Source: Brachionus koreanus
Taxonomy: Eukaryota > Rotifera > Eurotatoria > Ploima > Brachionidae
Direction: 5' to 3'
NCBI GenBank assembly: GCA_016987375.1
Contig: PJRA01000048.1
Span: forward strand, 2,082-61,544
DNA: 59,463 nt
Part shown: in pieces, positions 1 to 12,610 of the stretch
Position numbering within the stretch: position 1 is the stretch's first letter
Layout: each line of letters starts with the position of its first letter
Notes under the pieces: model-generated
Told to the model about the DNA's origin: nothing
Database searches by the model: none
Seen by the model: only the letters and a program-made list of their open reading frames with translations
Made by a program: the position numbers and the translations under genes

Positions 1-3000
1 AAAAACAATTTTTTTTTTTTTAATCCAAATAAAAAAGTGACATAAAAAATAAATTTCAATCGCTTTAAACTTGTATGTGATACAAAATATTTTATATTAG
101 AGTCAAATAAGGCATTTTTAATTGAATTAATTAGAAAAAATGTATGTTTTTTTCTTTCTCCATTAATAGTTAGTCAAATAAAAATTTATTTTAACTTCCT
201 TTTATGCGCATTTGAGATATAAAATATTTTTTATGAATTCTGAAAATGTCTTATTTAGATAATAAATTTTATAATTTGATGTTGGATTTGCATAAAAACA
301 ACGTAACTACTCAATTTCACAAGGAACTTCAGATCCTTTTTAAAAATTATGATTTTTTTTTTTAATCGCATGTGAGATGCAAATTATTTATTTTATTTTC
401 AAAACTAGGATTATTTGGTGAGAAACATAGTTTAAATTTGATGTTAATTTTTTTGAGTTTATTAATTTTTAATATAAGTTAATATTCTACGTTCACTTTT
501 GTTTTACTTAACTGACAAAGCATTCACTCTCCCGTTATCCCGCTATGGTAGACTTTTCGTTTTTTTTTGTTCCTACCGACATTGTCTAATCTTTTTTTAG
601 ACTGATTGATCTAACTTGGTGTGACAATCGACGTCGGTCGCTCATTACTCACGTTCTTTTCTTGGTTTGATTTATAGTTTCTCTTTAAATTTTTTGTTAG
701 CTGTGATCATATGCGATGCTTTGCTCCTCTTGCTACTCCACTTGCATAAAGCTGCAGAAAGGATTGAGCATCGCAATACATGAACGTTTTCATTCATTTA
801 GACATTTTGAAATATCATTCCCTATAATCAATTAATTTCCTAATTTGTCAGTCAGCGATATAATTTCACTTAACATTTTTTTTAACTTTTCACACAGGGA
901 AATAACATCTTTGAATTCGATTTGTATTTATCGATTATTGATCTTTCGTACAGTCTATGAGTGAATTTAAGTTGACATGCTTGTTTAATATCTCGGTTGA
1001 ACCAAATAGGATATTTATTCACTCCATTTACCAACACTCTTTTCTCAATGATATTTTCTTAGTTTTATCTCATTATACTTGTCTTGAAACAGCTCACAAC
1101 ATGTTTCTACATTTCTTCCGTTTAGTAGCTCATACCAGTCGATTTAGCTAAAATCATCATCGACTAAGCTAATACCCACATAGTTGCCTTTTCTATAGAT
1201 TATTCTTCTAATCATTTTTGTGTTAGTTTTGACTCCATCGTTTATAATTATTCAGAATATCAAAATAGAATGGAGCCTCATATTTTTAATGCATCCAATT
1301 GGTGGAATAATGTCAATATTGTAAATGATATCCGGATCATCAGCAATGACCAGATCAAGCACATTATCACCAAAAGAAGATTCAATTACAAACTGATGCA
1401 AAAAACAATCATTTAGTACTTCTAAAAACTCTAAAAAATTAATTTTTTAAAAAATATCATGATTTTCAATGCTTAAAAAGGATGGCTAAATAAAAATACT
1501 TTTTCAAAAATATGTAAGTATATAAGAAATTTTAATACTTTTTTTTTCCTTAATAAATTTTTCAATTTTCGAGAAAAAGATAGTAAAAATAAGACTAAAA
1601 ATTGATTTTTTGGTTCCTAAACAAAAAGTATAAAAAGTATAAATTTTATCCTACTTTAACTTTTCTGATATACATATTTATAATATCGGTATTTTTTTAT
1701 TAGTCATATATTTAAAATTTTTTTCAAAAATAGCAAAATAGCATAAAATTTATACTTTTTATAGTTTTTGTTTATGAACCAAAAAATCAATTTTTAGTCT
1801 TATCTTTACTATCTTCTTCTCGAAAATTGAAAAATTTATTAAAGTAAAAAAAAGTATTAAAATTTATGTTTTGTACTCCAAGTCCAAATATATTAAAGCA
1901 TATTAATATTTAAATTATTCTTAGAACAATATTACATTAATATTTTGTGAAATAAATCAAAATTTTCATTTTTCAATATCTTTTGAGTATTTTTCAATTA
2001 TATTTTGTTAAGCACTTTATTTTTATTTCTTCTAGTATGAAATTTTACACTAAATATGGCCAAGAAATTAGAATATTAAAATCAATTGATTTAAGCTTGA
2101 TAAAAAAATATGATTTTTTATTCAAAAAATTAATGTTCATTTTTTTCTAATATGGTCTTTTACTCTTAATATTGCATTTTATATACAGTTAAATTTCGAT
2201 TTCATTTGACAAATTAATACTGTAATTTTTTCATTTTCCAAAATCATGGATTCAAGATCTTTTTCTCAGATATTTAGCTATTTTTTATTATTAAAAGTTC
2301 TTGTTCGAGCTCAAAATATTTTTTGTTAATCTCCCTGTTCATTTCTAAAATTTTTTCTTTTTCGAGAATCATTTGTTTTATCTAAACTAGGTCAAAAGAA
2401 ATGTTTCCATATAAAGGACAACTCTCAATTGTAGCATGCAATTTTCCAAATTGACTTATTTCGTTTACCGTAATATTTTCAAAAGGAGAACACTATTTTA
2501 TTGTTTTGATGTTACTGTAATTATTATTTTTTGGTTTAGTTTCAATCGTAATCGGATAAATTTTAAACATATTTAATTGTGAGAAAATTAAAGAAGAAGG
2601 AATTCTATTGGAAATATAATTAATCAAAAATTTACGTTAATTGCTTCAATTTTTTTATTCCCTTGGTTGGTGTTCAGCATTTTCTCTTTGATTTTTTCCT
2701 TTTCATATAGATATATTTATAATTAAGTTTTCCACAAACTCCGATCATTTATTTTTAGGCCATTCATGTGGGTTTAAATTTGCAGTTTTAATTGATTTTG
2801 TTAAATTATTGTTTATGTTAAAAATTTTGTGCCAAAATTAATTATCAAAAAATGTTGATTTTTATCATTTAATTGGTTTTAATAAATAATTTGATCAATA
2901 AATATTTTATTCAGATAAAAAAAGACACACAAAGAAACCTTTTAATAAGACTCTTTTACACAAACCATTTTTGAAACACAAGCTACGCTACAATAGCAAT

Positions 3001-3886
3001 AAAAATTTATAATAATTATACATTGTGAAATTTCATACAAAATTTCTAATTCAAAAGGTAATAAAATTGATCACCTTTTTTCTAACAGTCAAAGATTTGT
3101 TCTGCAGATGACTGATCGCAGACTTAAACAAAGTGAAACAATAGTTTCACTATAGTTATTAAAAAAAATCAAATAGTCGGATCATTGTCTAAGTGAACTA
3201 CTTTTTACATGTGTTCAACACACATTTTAAAAATGCTAGTAGTAGTAGTAGTAAATAGAAAATGCGATCATTTCGGGCAAGGTTTCTTTGAAACCATTGG
3301 TTATTTTTGAAATTGTTTATTGATACAAAATAAACAATGAAGTGAGGCAAACTTTCAAAAAATTGACTACATTTAGTTAAAAAATAATATCGTTGCATCC
3401 AATTTTTCACTTGTTTTCTCTCAATGCATTTATTATGGCTTCTCAAACTGTAAAACCGATTACTTGGAAATTAAAACCATTCTCAAAGTTAATAGTATTC
3501 TACCCATTAAATATTTTAAAAAGTTGAATTAAATCAACTCTCATGCGAAAGAAATTCTTTCTTTCCAAGCATTTTAAGTGTTCTTTTGGATAGGATCAGG
3601 ATTTATTTATAAAAAAGGAGATTTATAAATTTAAAATTGGTTCTGAGTTAAAGTACACAAATGAACACTTTTAATGATAGTATAATAAATAATCTAAGAG
3701 TGCAAAAAATATTTATGAAGACTATTCTAATGTCATTATAAAACAAGTAAATTTTTTTACTGAATTTAAAATCAAATTATGAAAAAATATTAAAGCATGT
3801 CTGCAGTTTTATATTTTTATATGTTGTATATTGCTATTCATAAAAAAAAAGTTATTTGGATTTTTTATTACTAAAAAAAAACTCAA
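1..3886. other. gene-poor 5' region
   Basis: No coding exon is recognisable on either strand. Short open frames here are AT-rich chance frames with no domain or splice context. A more complex stretch at about 520-780 has moderate G+C but no readable protein or RNA fold. A long inverted repeat at 1524-1866 is listed separately. The last few hundred bases should hold the RPS25 promoter and 5' UTR; no TATA box or other motif stands out from the AT background. Confidence 0.5.
1524..1866. repeat. long imperfect inverted repeat (hairpin, MITE-like)
   Basis: The left arm, about 1524-1650, and the right arm, about 1742-1866, are near-perfect reverse complements over roughly 120 bases. Both contain the same core, a stretch reading AAAAATTGATTTTTTGGTTC on the left and its complement on the right. 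The central loop is about 90 bases. No open frame lies inside. The structure fits a foldback MITE or the remains of a head-to-head insertion. No clear target-site duplication was identified, so the class is unknown. Confidence 0.75.
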
Positions 3887-4348
3887 ATGGTAATCGTATA
3901 AATCTCTAATTTTATCCTTTTTAATCTTCTTTGGTTAATTTTAGGCTAACAAACCGAAAGATAATGCATCTAAAGGAAAAGCTAAACCAGCAAAAGATTC
4001 TGGTGGAGGTAGTAAACAACAAAAAAAAAAGAAGTGGTCAAAAGGAAAAACACGAGATAAATTAAACAATCTTGTATTGTTTGACAAGCCTACTTATGAA
4101 AAATTCCTAAAAGAAGTGCCTACTTATAAATTAATTACGCCATCAGTTGTGTCAGAGCGTTTAAAAGTTAGGGGCTCATTGGCCAGAGCAGCTTTAAAAG
4201 AGCTCGTTGCAAAAAGTAAACTTGTGTTTTATTCATAAGAAAATTACTATTTTAAATTATAGATATGATAAGAACAGTTTCTCGACATAGCAAACAAGAA
4301 ATTTACACAAAGATTGAGCGCGAGACTGAAGCTTCGACTGAAAAATAA
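3887..4348 (+). CDS. RPS25: 40S ribosomal protein S25 (eS25)
   Basis: Three exons, 3887-3889, 3945-4215 and 4263-4348, give a 119-residue protein, close to the usual 120-125. The first exon is proposed to be only the ATG, followed directly by a GTAATC donor; ATG-only first coding exons are common in ribosomal protein genes, but this exon is the least certain. The second exon has the Lys-rich N-terminus, then [40 protein letters not shown] and AALKELVAK, all hallmarks of eS25. The third exon finishes the winged-helix region with [15 protein letters not shown]. Introns are 55 and 47 nt. The product is a small-subunit protein near the subunit head, implicated in IRES and E-site function in other eukaryotes. 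It converges on CPSF1. Confidence 0.95.
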
Positions 4349-4650
4349 AAATATTCGAATATTTACTTAAATATTTTATTAATTTTTAATAAATATTTGA
4401 AATAAAAAAGTTAATTTTTTATTATTAGTACGATATATAAATGACTAGCTTTTTAAAACATCCTATCGATATCTATAGATATGCTTTTAAAATAAAAAAT
4501 TTTCGGAAACTATAATGTGATTTAATTTCACTTTTCTTTATTTATATAATAACATATTTATTTCATTCATTTGATTTTAAAATATCTAAATTTATTCATT
4601 TTTATTTATAATTGTTTTTTTTTTTCTTCGAAATTAATAAAAAAACTTTG
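4349..4650. other. convergent 3' intergenic region between RPS25 and CPSF1
   Basis: These 302 AT-rich bases separate two converging stop codons. Plus-strand AATAAA hexamers lie just after RPS25 (for example near 4400) and TTTATT, which is AATAAA on the minus strand, lies near 4536. The interval is therefore likely made of two short 3' UTRs. No other structure was seen. Confidence 0.5.
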
Positions 4651-7600
4651 TTAAAAGTGACAAGTTAATTGAAAAATTTCAGTTAAATCATCTAAAAGCT
4701 GATCACAACTTGTTTTAATTCGTTTAGATATTTCGTGTCTTTCTTGGAAACTCATATTAAAAAATTCGAATAATAAGTCACCATCCAAAATATTTTTGGG
4801 AAAATTAATGATTGTATAAAAAGATTCCTTTCGTTTTCCTTTATACATTCTATAAGCCTTTGGATTTAAACCGGCATAATGAGGTTTCATAGCTATAATT
4901 GTATTCTGCAACATAAACAACCGTAGCGATGTTTTACTACTAATAGGAATTAAAAAACCGATTCCTCCATCAAGATTTGCTTTAAATATATAATCAACTC
5001 TAAAATAAAAAATTAACACTCTCGAAACTTACTACAATAAGTAACTTGTCTTTTTTCAGATACATTAGCTTTCTTATCGGTGACGGAATCGTTAACACGA
5101 CATTTTAAACGAAACATTGAATTGATAGTAGAACCTATATTAAATTCTGCTTTTTTAATTAACCAGGCGCCTCCTTGGTTATCATGAGCTGAAATTAAGA
5201 ATTAAGTACATAATAGTCGTAATTACCAAATGAAAATTTACTTACAGTCATTCTGATAAGAAAAAATGCAAATATTTTTTTCAGAATCAGATGCTTTAAA
5301 TCACAAATTAGTTTTTTAAAATTAAAAATGAATAAAATTGATTTTAATTTTACCAATAAAACCAAGATTTGTATTGTCAACGAAATACTCGCATGCAAAA
5401 ACATCGATTAAATGCTTGTCCTTAAAAGGATCAAAATAATAAAAATAATTTCTAATTTAATTTAAAATCTTACTTTTGCTACAAACGATAATTTTGTATA
5501 CTCGCTTTGAAATCTAATTAGTGAAATACTTTTGTGTAAATCTGCAATCAGAACAAAGTTTTTTAGAGTAATCATTCGATGAATATAAAAGCTGCAATCA
5601 ATAAAAGCTTTTCCTATTAATTCATTATTTTTAAATTCCCAAATAAAAATTTTTTGACCAACACAACCGATTAAATATGCATTTACAGAATCTAAACAGG
5701 TAACGGGGCCTTTTTGTTCCTTTTCACATATTAATTTTAATTTGGTATTAGTAAGTGGTTTATCTGGTTCAGGTACAGTTTCAATAATATCAAATAAAAT
5801 AATTCTCCCTCTAGAATTAACATCTTCAGAATAGCAAAATATTGTCGAAACTACTAAGTAAGATCTTAACCCTGAAGTATGACCTTCATAGGGTAGATCG
5901 ACTATTTTTAAGCAGCTGACGTGTTCCCATTCATTTAATTCGTATTTTCCATATGGAAGCTCTTCCCACTCTATTGCATTATATAACTGTATATAGAATT
6001 GAGTTCTTTTAGGATAAATGAAATTTTCTTCCTTTTGAAATTCTCCTATTTCTTTATCTTCTTCACCTAATTGCATTAGTTTATTTGTTTCTTCGTTTTG
6101 ACTAAAAGAAATAGCATAGGTCTTGCTTTCTTCGTGATAACTAATAAAATTAACTGACTGTCTTATTTGAATTTTTTTTAATATCCAGGGAGAATCGTAA
6201 TAAATTTGAAATTTCCCTTTACAATCTTCATTTGCTAAGGTGCAGATACGTATATCATAATTTTTAGTTATGTAAATAAAACCAAACATTGAAACAGCAC
6301 TATTTTTAAATTGAGTAAAACTAATGATTGGTAAGTTTGTGTCTTTCCACAAAGGATGTGCTACCAATCCACCACGACAAGTATTAAAAACAAGATAAGA
6401 AGAGAGCGTTGAGCCAATTATTGCAAAACCATCAAATGCACACAAACTATCAAATTTTCTTAACCAGGGCGTTTCAAATGTACGTTGATTGCTTTGAATT
6501 TCAACATTTTTGTTCTTTAATTTTTTGTCTCGAATCAAGATTTCATGATTTAATTTTTTCAAGATTAAATTTTCATTAAGCTCATATATTATTAGATCAT
6601 CTTCTATTCTAGCTACGATAATCGGCCGTGAAGAATCTATGCCATGATGAACTATCAGAATTTCATGAACTCTAGCATTTAGATTTCTAATATTTTCCGT
6701 AAGATTATTTAAACTTAATATTCTTAAAGCATGATTAAAATTTATAATATTAAATTCGATTTTTAGACTATTTAAGTTGTAAATTAGTAAAGATCCTTCT
6801 AATGATACCATAAAAAGCTTAAAACTTGGTTTTTTTAACTCTTTTGAATTTTGTTGTATTTGGCTTTTTGTTGTTGATGAATTTACTATATTTGAGTTGA
6901 CCGGATTTTTTTCTGTTAAAAGTCGATTAATATAGTCATTTGTAGAAGTCGACTTTGAATCCAAAAATGAACTTCCATAAAGAATTTCATCTTCGTCATC
7001 CATAAAATTAAAGTCTTTCTCATTAAAAAATGTTTTGTCCTCATTTGTTTCTTGTTTTTTTTTAATCTGATTTTCACTTTTTTCAATTTGAACATCAATT
7101 TTCGTTAAAATGCCGGTGTAATCTTCATAAAAATTAAAACAGCTAATTGAATGAAAGTTTGTTGTTTCCATTTTTTGTAAAATTTTTTCAAATTTAAATA
7201 AGAATAAATTAGAGCTTTCATCAAGTATACCAATGTAAGGATCTAATACATTCACATTTTTAATTGTTTGATCAGTAAGAGTTTTTAAATCAAAGGAATC
7301 AACGATATTAATTATAGATTCTTTAATATAAACATAAATATTATTAATAGTGACTTGTATAATGTATTTATTCTTATTGAGATTTGTAACAAATAAAGTT
7401 GGTTCTTTATTTGCAAAAACAGATGAATCTTTATCTACTTCAGTTATCTCGTTACCAATCTGTAAAATTATCGTTGAATCTATTTTTGAAAGAAAAAGGT
7501 AGTTATCAGTTATTTCATTCAATCGACTAGATGAGTCGAGAATGTTTACAGACCATATGTCTATAATATCATGAATTTGAAAGCTTGCTATTACATCAGG

Positions 7601-9218
7601 TCTAATACTCCTTTGCAACAATGAGATTGACCCATTTTTTGTAAATCCACTTGTTGTAACAATATCTATGTGATTTAAATGAATCGAATTAGAATAGTCA
7701 TCTTGTCTTTCATACTCGGCTAAATCACCCGTGGATTGACCAATTATAGAACTTCCACATGGTGCTATGTTTAAAAGAACATCACAGATTTCAAAAGAAA
7801 AATTTGTTTGCTTCAAAAATTGATCACCATTCGTCTCATTATTTTCTTGGGCTAATTTCTCTAAAGATGTTTTATCAAAATCGAACTCATCAATTGAATA
7901 CTTCAATAAAATTGAATTTCCAAGACGAGATCCAACAAATATAAGATTATCAAAACATTTGGTCATACAAGATGAAATAACAGAATTTACACATTTATCT
8001 ATATCAAAACTTCTAATGGTTCTCAATGATTCTGAGTCAGTTTGTAGAGTTATAATATAAAGTTCACCACCTTAAAAAAATTTTTTTAAATCTACACAGC
8101 ATTCATTTGATTATTTAATAATATGGAAATAAAAAAAAAAATAATCTTTAACTTTAAAACTTAGTCAAAAAAAAGCAATACATTTCAATTAATAAACTAA
8201 AAGTACCTTTTAAAGATATGCATATTTTGTTATGACGTATAAATAAAGCTTGACTAGAGTCTAAAGTTATCTTTAAGTTTTCAAAATGAGTTTTGAAAGG
8301 AAAATGACTCGTATTTCTTGCAATCGAATTTAAAGATACAGCATAAGATGGCACACTTTGATTTATGTAAATAAGGCTGTTTACAGCAAAAATTAAAACT
8401 CCTCCAATCGGATCTGGGACAGCATGGCATTTTATACAATCGGATGGCAGTTTTTCAACAGGCCAAATTATAGGATGCGTTCTTTGGTTTAAGTTCAGTG
8501 AAAGTGCAACGCTATTACATGTATCTTTTTTTATTGCATATCTTCCAACCCAAGTCATGTTTGATTCGCATAGTATAAATAAGGTCGGCTCATAGTAACC
8601 ATGCAAAAATTCAATATCTATTATACGCATTTCGAGCCAGTTATCGACTTGTTTTAAATCAATAGTATAACTTGATAAGCTTTTGGAACTTTCTTCATAC
8701 ATATCTTGATTATTCTCACCTGTATCATGACAAGTTGAAAAAGGAATTACTACTAATTTAAAGCCATAAATTAGTATACATGCACATCTCATATTTGGAT
8801 CTACTTTTAAAATTGGATCATATATATTATAGTGAATTCCTTCAGTCTCAATTTCATCTTCGAAATAGTGAATTGATAATGTTATTAAATCACATAATTT
8901 ATCATCATATTCAACAATAGATACTTTGGCATCTCTAAATGCGATGATTAAAGAATCTTTATTCATATTTCCATACCGACAACTCTTGAAACTCGATATA
9001 GTGCCATATAAATAATAAGATTCAACTAGCTCTAGTTTAGTTTTTGCAAAATTAGAATCGATTATTCCCGATGATTCTTTAGAAGTAATTATTCTATAAA
9101 CATTTAATCGGTTTGTGCTAGATGTAATCAAGTTATTTTCTGTTGATGACCGAAAATTACAATGAACTGAATTTTCGATTCCAGTTGGTGGATGAATTGT
9201 TTTGTATAAACAATGCAT
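4651..9218 (-). CDS. CPSF1: cleavage and polyadenylation specificity factor subunit 1 (CPSF160)
   Basis: Six exons (9218-8207, 8070-5474, 5420-5354, 5293-5246, 5188-5033, 4997-4651) join in phase to a 1408-residue protein, against about 1440 in vertebrates. The start is the ATG reading MHCLYKTIHPPTGIE, matching the family N-terminus, and a splice-acceptor-like CAG abuts it. Conserved blocks include LSIHYFEDE, LHGYYEPTLFILCE, GGVLIFAVNSLIYINQSVP, FVGSRLGNSILLKY and the C-terminal CPSF_A region with NLDGGIGFLIPISSKT, LQNTIIAMKPHYAGLNPKAY and a final THF-like CHF. CPSF160 is the large beta-propeller scaffold of the nuclear CPSF complex; with WDR33 and CPSF30 it recognises AAUAAA. An acidic, Lys/Asn-rich insert lies mid-protein. 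The only uncertain junction is exon 5 to 6, where two donors are possible. Confidence 0.96.
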
Positions 9219-9521
9219 CTGAATGGTTTTATTAATTTTAATTTTGCAAAATATTAAAACTTTTAAAATTGATTTTTTTTCCAAATTTAATTTATTAAAA
9301 ATTCTTCCTTTCAAAAAGGAAAATAAATATTATTATTTTTCAAATTTTAAATAGACTAATAAGGTCTATTAGAATAATTGACTATTCAAATAAATATTTT
9401 ACACTTTTTTTTTTATTAATTCCTTGAAAAGCTCTATTAATTAATTTAAATAAATTAAATGATACAAATTTGTTTCCATGAAAATAAAACAGGAAAATCT
9501 CGGTTATTATTTTTCTTAACT
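9219..9521. other. short intergenic spacer upstream of CPSF1
   Basis: These 303 AT-rich bases lie between the CPSF1 start and the LAMTOR1 stop, which are in the same orientation. They must hold the CPSF1 promoter or 5' UTR and the LAMTOR1 3' UTR. The open frame continues upstream of the chosen CPSF1 ATG, but that extension is not conserved. A CAG acceptor directly before the ATG suggests a 5' UTR intron or trans-splice site. Confidence 0.4.
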
Positions 9522-10139
9522 TTAAATATTCACTGGATTAAAATCAAATGCAACGTTATCAGGGACTTGAAGAATAAAATTATTAACACAGTTCCAAGCT
9601 TCTTGAGCCATTTGATTAATAATATTTATGTCTTCGGGAAAAGGTGGCTGAGCAGAAAGAACACTAAATGGAGCCGAAACACCGTCAGGCAGAGATAGTT
9701 GCTGCTTGCTTTGAGTTGGTTCAAGAAAATCTTTCATTTTTAGTGGTAGGTCTTGAACCCCATCTAAATTGTCTGAAGTGAATTGCATTAAATCAGATGA
9801 CTGAAGTGCTGACCTCTGGTCGAATGCAGAAACATGAATTACTTCACTAAGAATTTTTTCAATTATTTGATTTTCTTGAGACAAAGCATTATTATTGTTT
9901 TGAAAAATCTTGCCTTGATTATAAGTATTTTGTTCATTATTATCTCCTTGCTGATATCCTTCTATAAATGCAAAGCCAGTGTTTAATGTTGAACTTAAGG
10001 GTTGATTAGTATTTAATATTCCTTGTGGTATATTTGATTCAACAAAGCGTGATTTTTGATCTCCTGATAAAAGTCTAGTCGTTTCGTTATCAGGCTGGTC
10101 TTCATTTAGACTTGATTGCTTTGGACAACAACATCCCAT
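9522..10139 (-). CDS. LAMTOR1: Ragulator complex protein LAMTOR1 (p18)
   Basis: A single exon codes for 205 residues, longer than the vertebrate protein (about 160) because of an Asn/Gln-rich spacer. The N-terminus is MGCCCPKQ: Gly2 is a myristoylation site and the following cysteines are palmitoylation sites. It is followed by ETTRLL, an acidic dileucine lysosome-targeting motif. The helical part contains IIEKILSEVIHVSAFD, equivalent to the family's IIDVSA block, and the C-terminal half has APFSVLSAQPPFPEDI. LAMTOR1 wraps and anchors the Ragulator (LAMTOR2-5) and the Rag GTPases on the late endosome/lysosome for mTORC1 activation. The N-terminal lipidation motif plus the Val-Ser-Ala block make the identity secure despite overall divergence. 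Confidence 0.9.
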   Translation of the reverse strand: MGCCCPKQSSLNEDQPDNETTRLLSGDQKSRFVESNIPQGILNTNQPLSSTLNTGFAFIEGYQQGDNNEQNTYNQGKIFQNNNNALSQENQIIEKILSEVIHVSAFDQRSALQSSDLMQFTSDNLDGVQDLPLKMKDFLEPTQSKQQLSLPDGVSAPFSVLSAQPPFPEDINIINQMAQEAWNCVNNFILQVPDNVAFDFNPVNI

Positions 10140-10450
10140 TTTATAATCCTTTAGATAAGAATATTTCTTATAAAAAAGTTAATTATTAAATTTTTAAATT
10201 GATACTGTTTAATAAATGAATGAATTTGATTTATATGCTCTGAACAAAACTTGATTTATACACTTTTGAATTAGATAAATAGCAAATATAAAGTTAACTT
10301 AATTTTTTCATTTATTTACAAAATTATCAAAATTAGAAATAATATAATTTATTATTCTGACCAAAAATTTAATTGATAAATTAATCATTTTATAACATTA
10401 AAAATAAATTTATTTTAGATAAAAAGATGTTAAACATTATTTTAAAAATT

Positions 10451-10940
10451 AGCTCGCTTTGCTGTAAAAATTACCGTATTCCCTCGTTCGATTTTGCAGC
10501 CTCAGACACTTTAACACTTCATTTATTTAATTTTAATAAAATTTTCAATAATTAAAGATAAAAATAAAGTTTATGTTATTTTGAAAACAAAAAAACATTG
10601 ATAAATTCATATCAAATTTTTTAAATTTTTTTTATAAAGTCAATAAAGATCAAATTGATATTATTATAAATTGGTAGCTTGAATGTTTCAAATTTCAGCA
10701 TTGATCGTTTGATCACAAAGCTATTAATAAATCTTGAATAAAAAAATCCAAATGTTATTTTCTCCACTGTTCGTTTTTGCCATTGGTTCAATCAGGTTTG
10801 CACTATTCCTTAAATTGTAACTTAAATTTCTCGAGTCATTTTCAGAATCTATTTTTTAAATTATCAGGCGAATTATGATAGAATAAAGAGACTGCAATAT
10901 CGAACAAGGGAATGCGGTGATTTTTATTACAAAGCGAGCT
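10451..10940. mobile_element. 490-bp MITE with about 60-bp terminal inverted repeats
   Basis: The left end starts AGCTCGCTTTGCTGTAAAAA and the right end, read on the minus strand, starts AGCTCGCTTTGTAATAAAAA. The two arms stay alignable for about 60 bases through the segments ATTCCCTCGTTCGATTTTGC on the left and ATTCCCTTGTTCGATATTGC on the right. The sequence AATT flanks both ends and could be a duplication or part of the palindrome. The interior is AT-rich with no transposase. This is a non-autonomous DNA transposon. The superfamily is not assigned, since the ends match none I can name with confidence. Confidence 0.85.
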
Positions 10941-12439
10941 AATTTATGTTATTAATTTTATATTTACTATATTAATATAACGGTATTTGATTTGTTAATT
11001 TTATACAGTTTTTAATTTTTTTTTAAGATTTTGTAGCAAATTTTAAGAGCAAGATTTTTAATTACAGATTATTTTGGTTTAGTGAAATTTAGTTTAGAAC
11101 AGAACAAAATGCTAAAAATTCTTTTAACTTTTCTTTAAAAAGTCAAAAGCAAGTTCTGTAAATGCAACATGGTGCAACATTCAAAGTTGCACTTTTATGA
11201 ACAATCTGGTAAAACTCTGTAATTTAGCATATTTTAAATTTAGACAAATTTAGATATTTTGCACATCATTAGCAGACTTTTACTTTTGATCCAACTAAGT
11301 ATGTTGTAGTTTTTTGCACTTATAGAACTAATTAAAAGCCCCCAGAAAAAAAGTTATAAGCTTTGTAAGCATCAATTTTTGTTCTATTTTTCTATTTTGT
11401 GCCAAATTTCACAAAACCTTTATTTTTATAATTTTATTAAATCATTTTCATTTTATAATAATAACTAATATAGGCTATCCGCTAATTCCAAATTCACTAG
11501 ACTAAAAGCAAAAATTGAGACTTAGTTTAGCTATTTCTTAATTGTTTTCTAAAAAAATAATATTATTCTGTTTGCTCTTTGTGGACAAAGCTGTTAGTTT
11601 TAGTCCTCTCCAAATAGTCAAAATCAACAAATCCCGTTACTTCCAAGCTGAAGACTTAAATTTTTAAACTTTTATATAATAGACCTAGTTTCCTCGGTTC
11701 ATAGGTATCTGTCAACTCATGAAAAGTTAATTTTGTAACAAAAAAGTATAGTAAAAATTTTTGATAATTAAAATTTTTTTTTACGGTATTCATATTTTTC
11801 GATCCTTAGATCTTTTGACTATTGAAGAAATTTGATGTGTTAAATTGAGTAGCACGACATTTTCATGCTATTTTAAAGATATGGGCTGCTTTGCTTTTAT
11901 GATATTTTTTAGATAGGTTAAATCTGGACCCTGGTTATTTGATCTATTTCAAATGTTCGAATATACATTTTAGTTACAATTAAATAAGCTATTATCAATT
12001 TTCTGAAATTGTCTAAAAAATTCTCTAAGCATTGTTGTTAATGCAATAAAAGCTGATTGTTAAGTTTCAAATTTTAACAATGGAAAGCCTCAGGAGTATT
12101 TTTGACCCTTTTTTAAAAAATTAAAGCTTCAATTTTAAATTAAATTAGTTCGAATTTCTCAATCAATTTCTAATAAATTCGGGCGAAAGCGAAAGATCGA
12201 AAAGAGAAAGTATTGGTCTTGATTAAGTTTTGATATTTGAATTTGAGAAATAGAATGTTCTATGTCGGTGTACCCATTTTAATATATTTCATAATCTTAA
12301 AAATTAAAAATCTTAATACAACAGGCAATTTGAATTTTAAATTCAGAAATAAAAAACGAATAATTTTGTGTACATATAAAGACTATGCATTACACCAACT
12401 ATTGATGAATCAATTTCATCTTGAAGTAACTTTAATGAT

Positions 12440-12610
12440 TTACATGTATTGAATAGATCGATAATGCAGAATATCTTGCAGTCGTCCGCATTAAGTAGTC
12501 ATTTATATTTTAGTCTAACAAGCAAATTATGACAGAGCCTTGTGACTTCTTCTAAGCATTATTATGTTGCATTTTGGACAAACTAGTTGATCTTGACGCT
12601 CTTGGAAATG
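12440..12610 (-). mobile_element. possible DDE-transposase zinc-binding relic (Merlin/ISXO2-like)
   Basis: On the minus strand, reading from about 12605 downward, one frame gives QDQLVCPKCNIIMLRRSHKA, then a stop, FAC, more stops, and GRLQDILHYRS. A CPxC motif, then M and basic residues, then another Cys, then a Leu/Ile-rich helix recalls the N-terminal zinc-binding part of ISXO2/Merlin-type transposases. Several stop codons break it and no DDE catalytic part was found. The match is weak and could be chance. Confidence 0.22.

Noticed and set aside
957..1151. 64-codon plus-strand open frame
   Set aside because: No start context, domain, splice partner or composition difference from chance frames in AT-rich DNA.
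5462..8026. DDB1 as the identity of the large minus-strand protein
   Set aside because: The same superfamily gave an initial resemblance, but the N-terminus, the SRLGNSILLKY block and the C-terminal LQNTIIAMKPHYAGLNPKAY region are those of CPSF160.
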